Source: JALHST01 sp963798435
Lineage (GTDB): Bacteria; Bacteroidota; Bacteroidia; Flavobacteriales; Flavobacteriaceae
Direction of reading: 5' to 3'
Assembly (NCBI GenBank): GCA_963798435.1
Contig: CAWCTF010000004.1
Location: forward strand, 1,178,001 to 1,242,000
DNA: 64,000 bases
Shown one piece after another: positions 62,592 through 64,000 of this stretch; position 1 is the first letter of the stretch; each line of letters starts with the position of its first letter. Under the pieces are notes generated by a model. The model saw nothing but the letters and a program-made list of their open reading frames with translations. It searched no databases and was not told where the DNA came from. The position numbers and the translations under genes are program-made.

Positions 62592-64000
62592 TTAAAAGGA
62601 TGCCTTGATACTGAATCCATATCTTTTTGAACTCGGCCCAGACAAAAAGTCAAAACCTTGACCATTCCCTACACCAAGACCGGCCACATTGGGGTCGAAG
62701 TTGGTGCTCTTAGGTACGTTGAAGGCCTCATACCAAAGGTTGAATCCACTTAATGTAAAGGTCAAGGAACCAAATGGGGTTCGGTCTAAAAATTTACTTG
62801 GTAAGGAATATCCTAAGGAAACTTCCTGTAAGCGAAGGCATGTGGCATCGAATACTTGCAGTTCACTTGGACCAAAGGCTACGTTGTTAAAGTAGTAGTC
62901 CGAGTTGTTGATCTGCACATTATTCGCAGTTCCATCGGGGCCAACACCTGGCAGGATAAAAGAGGCATCCCTGTCTGCAGTATCACTAACAAGTCCTCTT
63001 CCGATAAGTACCGAAATCGTATTAGAGTATATATCACCGCCTTGTACGTGGTTCAACAAGAAACTAAAATTAAAATTCTTGTAGCTCATACTGTTCGAAA
63101 GGTTGAACGTCCAATCTGGATTTGGATCTCCGATGATAGGCAACCTTCCATTTTCATCGACCTCTTCCCCGAGGTAATTACCGGCTGCATCGACCTTAAG
63201 ATTCCCGGCATCGTCCCGTTGTACCCTACTTCCAACAATCACTCCTAAGGGCTCTCCTTTGATAGCGGCGTTCCCTAAGTTTGAAAAGCCTTCGTACACA
63301 ATGATTTCGGTATCAGGCCCTAAATCAGTTACCTCAGATTTGTTCAAGTTGAAGTTCGAATTGATGCTCCAAGTAAAATTACCTTCCTTAAAAGGATAGA
63401 TTCCTAAATCAACTTCGATTCCCTTTCCTACGATCTGCCCTACATTCGTCTGAATAAGATCACCACCGGTACTAGGATCTAAAGGTCGGTTAACAATCAG
63501 ATCATTCGTAGTCCTTTGGTATAAGGAAAGATCTAAACTAACGATGTTCTTGAATAACCGGGTTTCAAGCCCAACTTCAAATTCAGAATAGCGCTCTGGC
63601 AAAATGTTCGGGTTGGCCAACGTATTCGAAACCGTATTCGAGACGACCGTTTGACCGTCGCCATTGATAAAGCTCTGGGTATTGATGAAAAGGTCGACCG
63701 ATACCGGGTAACGCTCGGCGAAACCGGCTGATTCCCCGTAGCCTCCTCGTAGTTTCAAATAGTTGATACCCCCTTCGCTACGAAGTCCTGGAAAGGCTTG
63801 GGTAGGAATAAATGAAAAACTGGCACCTTTGTATAAAAGGGATCGGTTGGCAGGGGCCTGATTGGAGACCCAGTCATTACGGGCATTCAAGGTTAAATAT
63901 AACCAGCGATCATAGCCAAAATCTACTTGACCGTATAAACCTACGATATTCTGTATTTCAGTAAGTTGTATTTCATCTTGAAGATTGAAATTAAAGTGAC
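62592..64000 (-). CDS. SusC/RagA-type TonB-dependent receptor, C-terminal part (5' end outside window)
   Basis: The frame is open from the right edge (first full codon ends at 63998) to the stop at 62592, ~469 residues of the barrel. The frame continues through the TTG at 63888-63890, which is an internal Leu, not a start. Typical late-barrel sequence: GLYGQVDFGYDRWLYLTLNARNDW, LRGGYGESAG, LPERYSEFEVGLETRLF, and an aromatic C-terminal KRYGFSIKASF. It is the porin partner of the SusD gene 27 bp downstream. Nutrient (glycan or peptide) unknown. No frameshift in this part. Confidence 0.93.
   Translation of the reverse strand, partial: HFNFNLQDEIQLTEIQNIVGLYGQVDFGYDRWLYLTLNARNDWVSNQAPANRSLLYKGASFSFIPTQAFPGLRSEGGINYLKLRGGYGESAGFAERYPVSVDLFINTQSFINGDGQTVVSNTVSNTLANPNILPERYSEFEVGLETRLFKNIVSLDLSLYQRTTNDLIVNRPLDPSTGGDLIQTNVGQIVGKGIEVDLGIYPFKEGNFTWSINSNFNLNKSEVTDLGPDTEIIVYEGFSNLGNAAIKGEPLGVIVGSRVQRDDAGNLKVDAAGNYLGEEVDENGRLPIIGDPNPDWTFNLSNSMSYKNFNFSFLLNHVQGGDIYSNTISVLIGRGLVSDTADRDASFILPGVGPDGTANNVQINNSDYYFNNVAFGPSELQVFDATCLRLQEVSLGYSLPSKFLDRTPFGSLTFTLSGFNLWYEAFNVPKSTNFDPNVAGLGVGNGQGFDFLSGPSSKRYGFSIKASF

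Overview
The window is a chromosome segment from a marine-type Flavobacteriaceae bacterium (phylum Bacteroidota). Several things point there. Promoters have the Bacteroidota form (TTG, about 18-21 bp, TAnnTTTG), and starts lack Shine-Dalgarno sequences. The order nadK / DUF6089 / uppS / bamA / ompH / ompH is typical of flavobacteria. An Hpt-Adk fusion is present, and a SusC/SusD outer-membrane pair lies at the right edge. Most of the window is core genome. I found no CRISPR array, prophage, insertion sequence or recognisable defence system.

Layout. 1-4.1 kb: end of a class III aminotransferase, a secreted alkaline-phosphatase-superfamily enzyme and a large putative lipoprotein with one CxxCH haem motif. 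4.1-5.3 kb: tRNA-Gly and tRNA-Leu beside a decayed tRNA-Leu fragment and a tandem repeat of about 113 bp. 5.4-19 kb: mutS, a frameshifted trmH-type gene, a FolK-deoxynucleoside kinase fusion, sppA, a queuosine-precursor transporter, AsmA, DUF2797, a GH3-family protein and a membrane-bound AraC-type regulator. 19-25.5 kb: clpX, clpP, tig, a holin-like protein, an esterase and pdxJ. 25.6-33 kb: CBS protein, nadK, DUF6089, uppS, bamA and two ompH/skp genes, an envelope-biogenesis cluster. 33-38.8 kb: glycosyltransferase, methyltransferase, KAS III and a frameshifted gcvP. 39-49.9 kb: UbiA-like protein, ECF sigma factor with a small anti-sigma-like partner, rhodanese lipoprotein, nucleotidase, M3 peptidase, purE-purK facing hpt-adk, obg, DUF4136, an atypical SDR and a cupin. 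50-59.6 kb: mpl, radC, a DUF7033-type protein, yjjG, rarA, rhomboid, rlmB and two secreted proteins of unknown function. 60-64 kb: a SusC / SusD / lipoprotein uptake locus on the minus strand, running off the right edge.

The most unusual signal is a set of six frame breaks: one in trmH, one in gcvP and four in the SusD gene. All six shift the frame in the same direction, and each can be repaired by removing one base from a short run. Systematic one-base insertions in the assembly explain this most simply. Real decay, or +1 recoding, is the biological alternative.

The second signal is repeat biology. There are heptanucleotide tandem arrays at two sites about 14 kb apart, one of which supplies the last codons of purE. 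A 16-18 bp palindrome (CCCGATAGYTATCGGG) appears to be lodged in the tRNA-Leu fragment. A 22-nt motif sits beside two different terminators. I found no convincing new multi-gene system.
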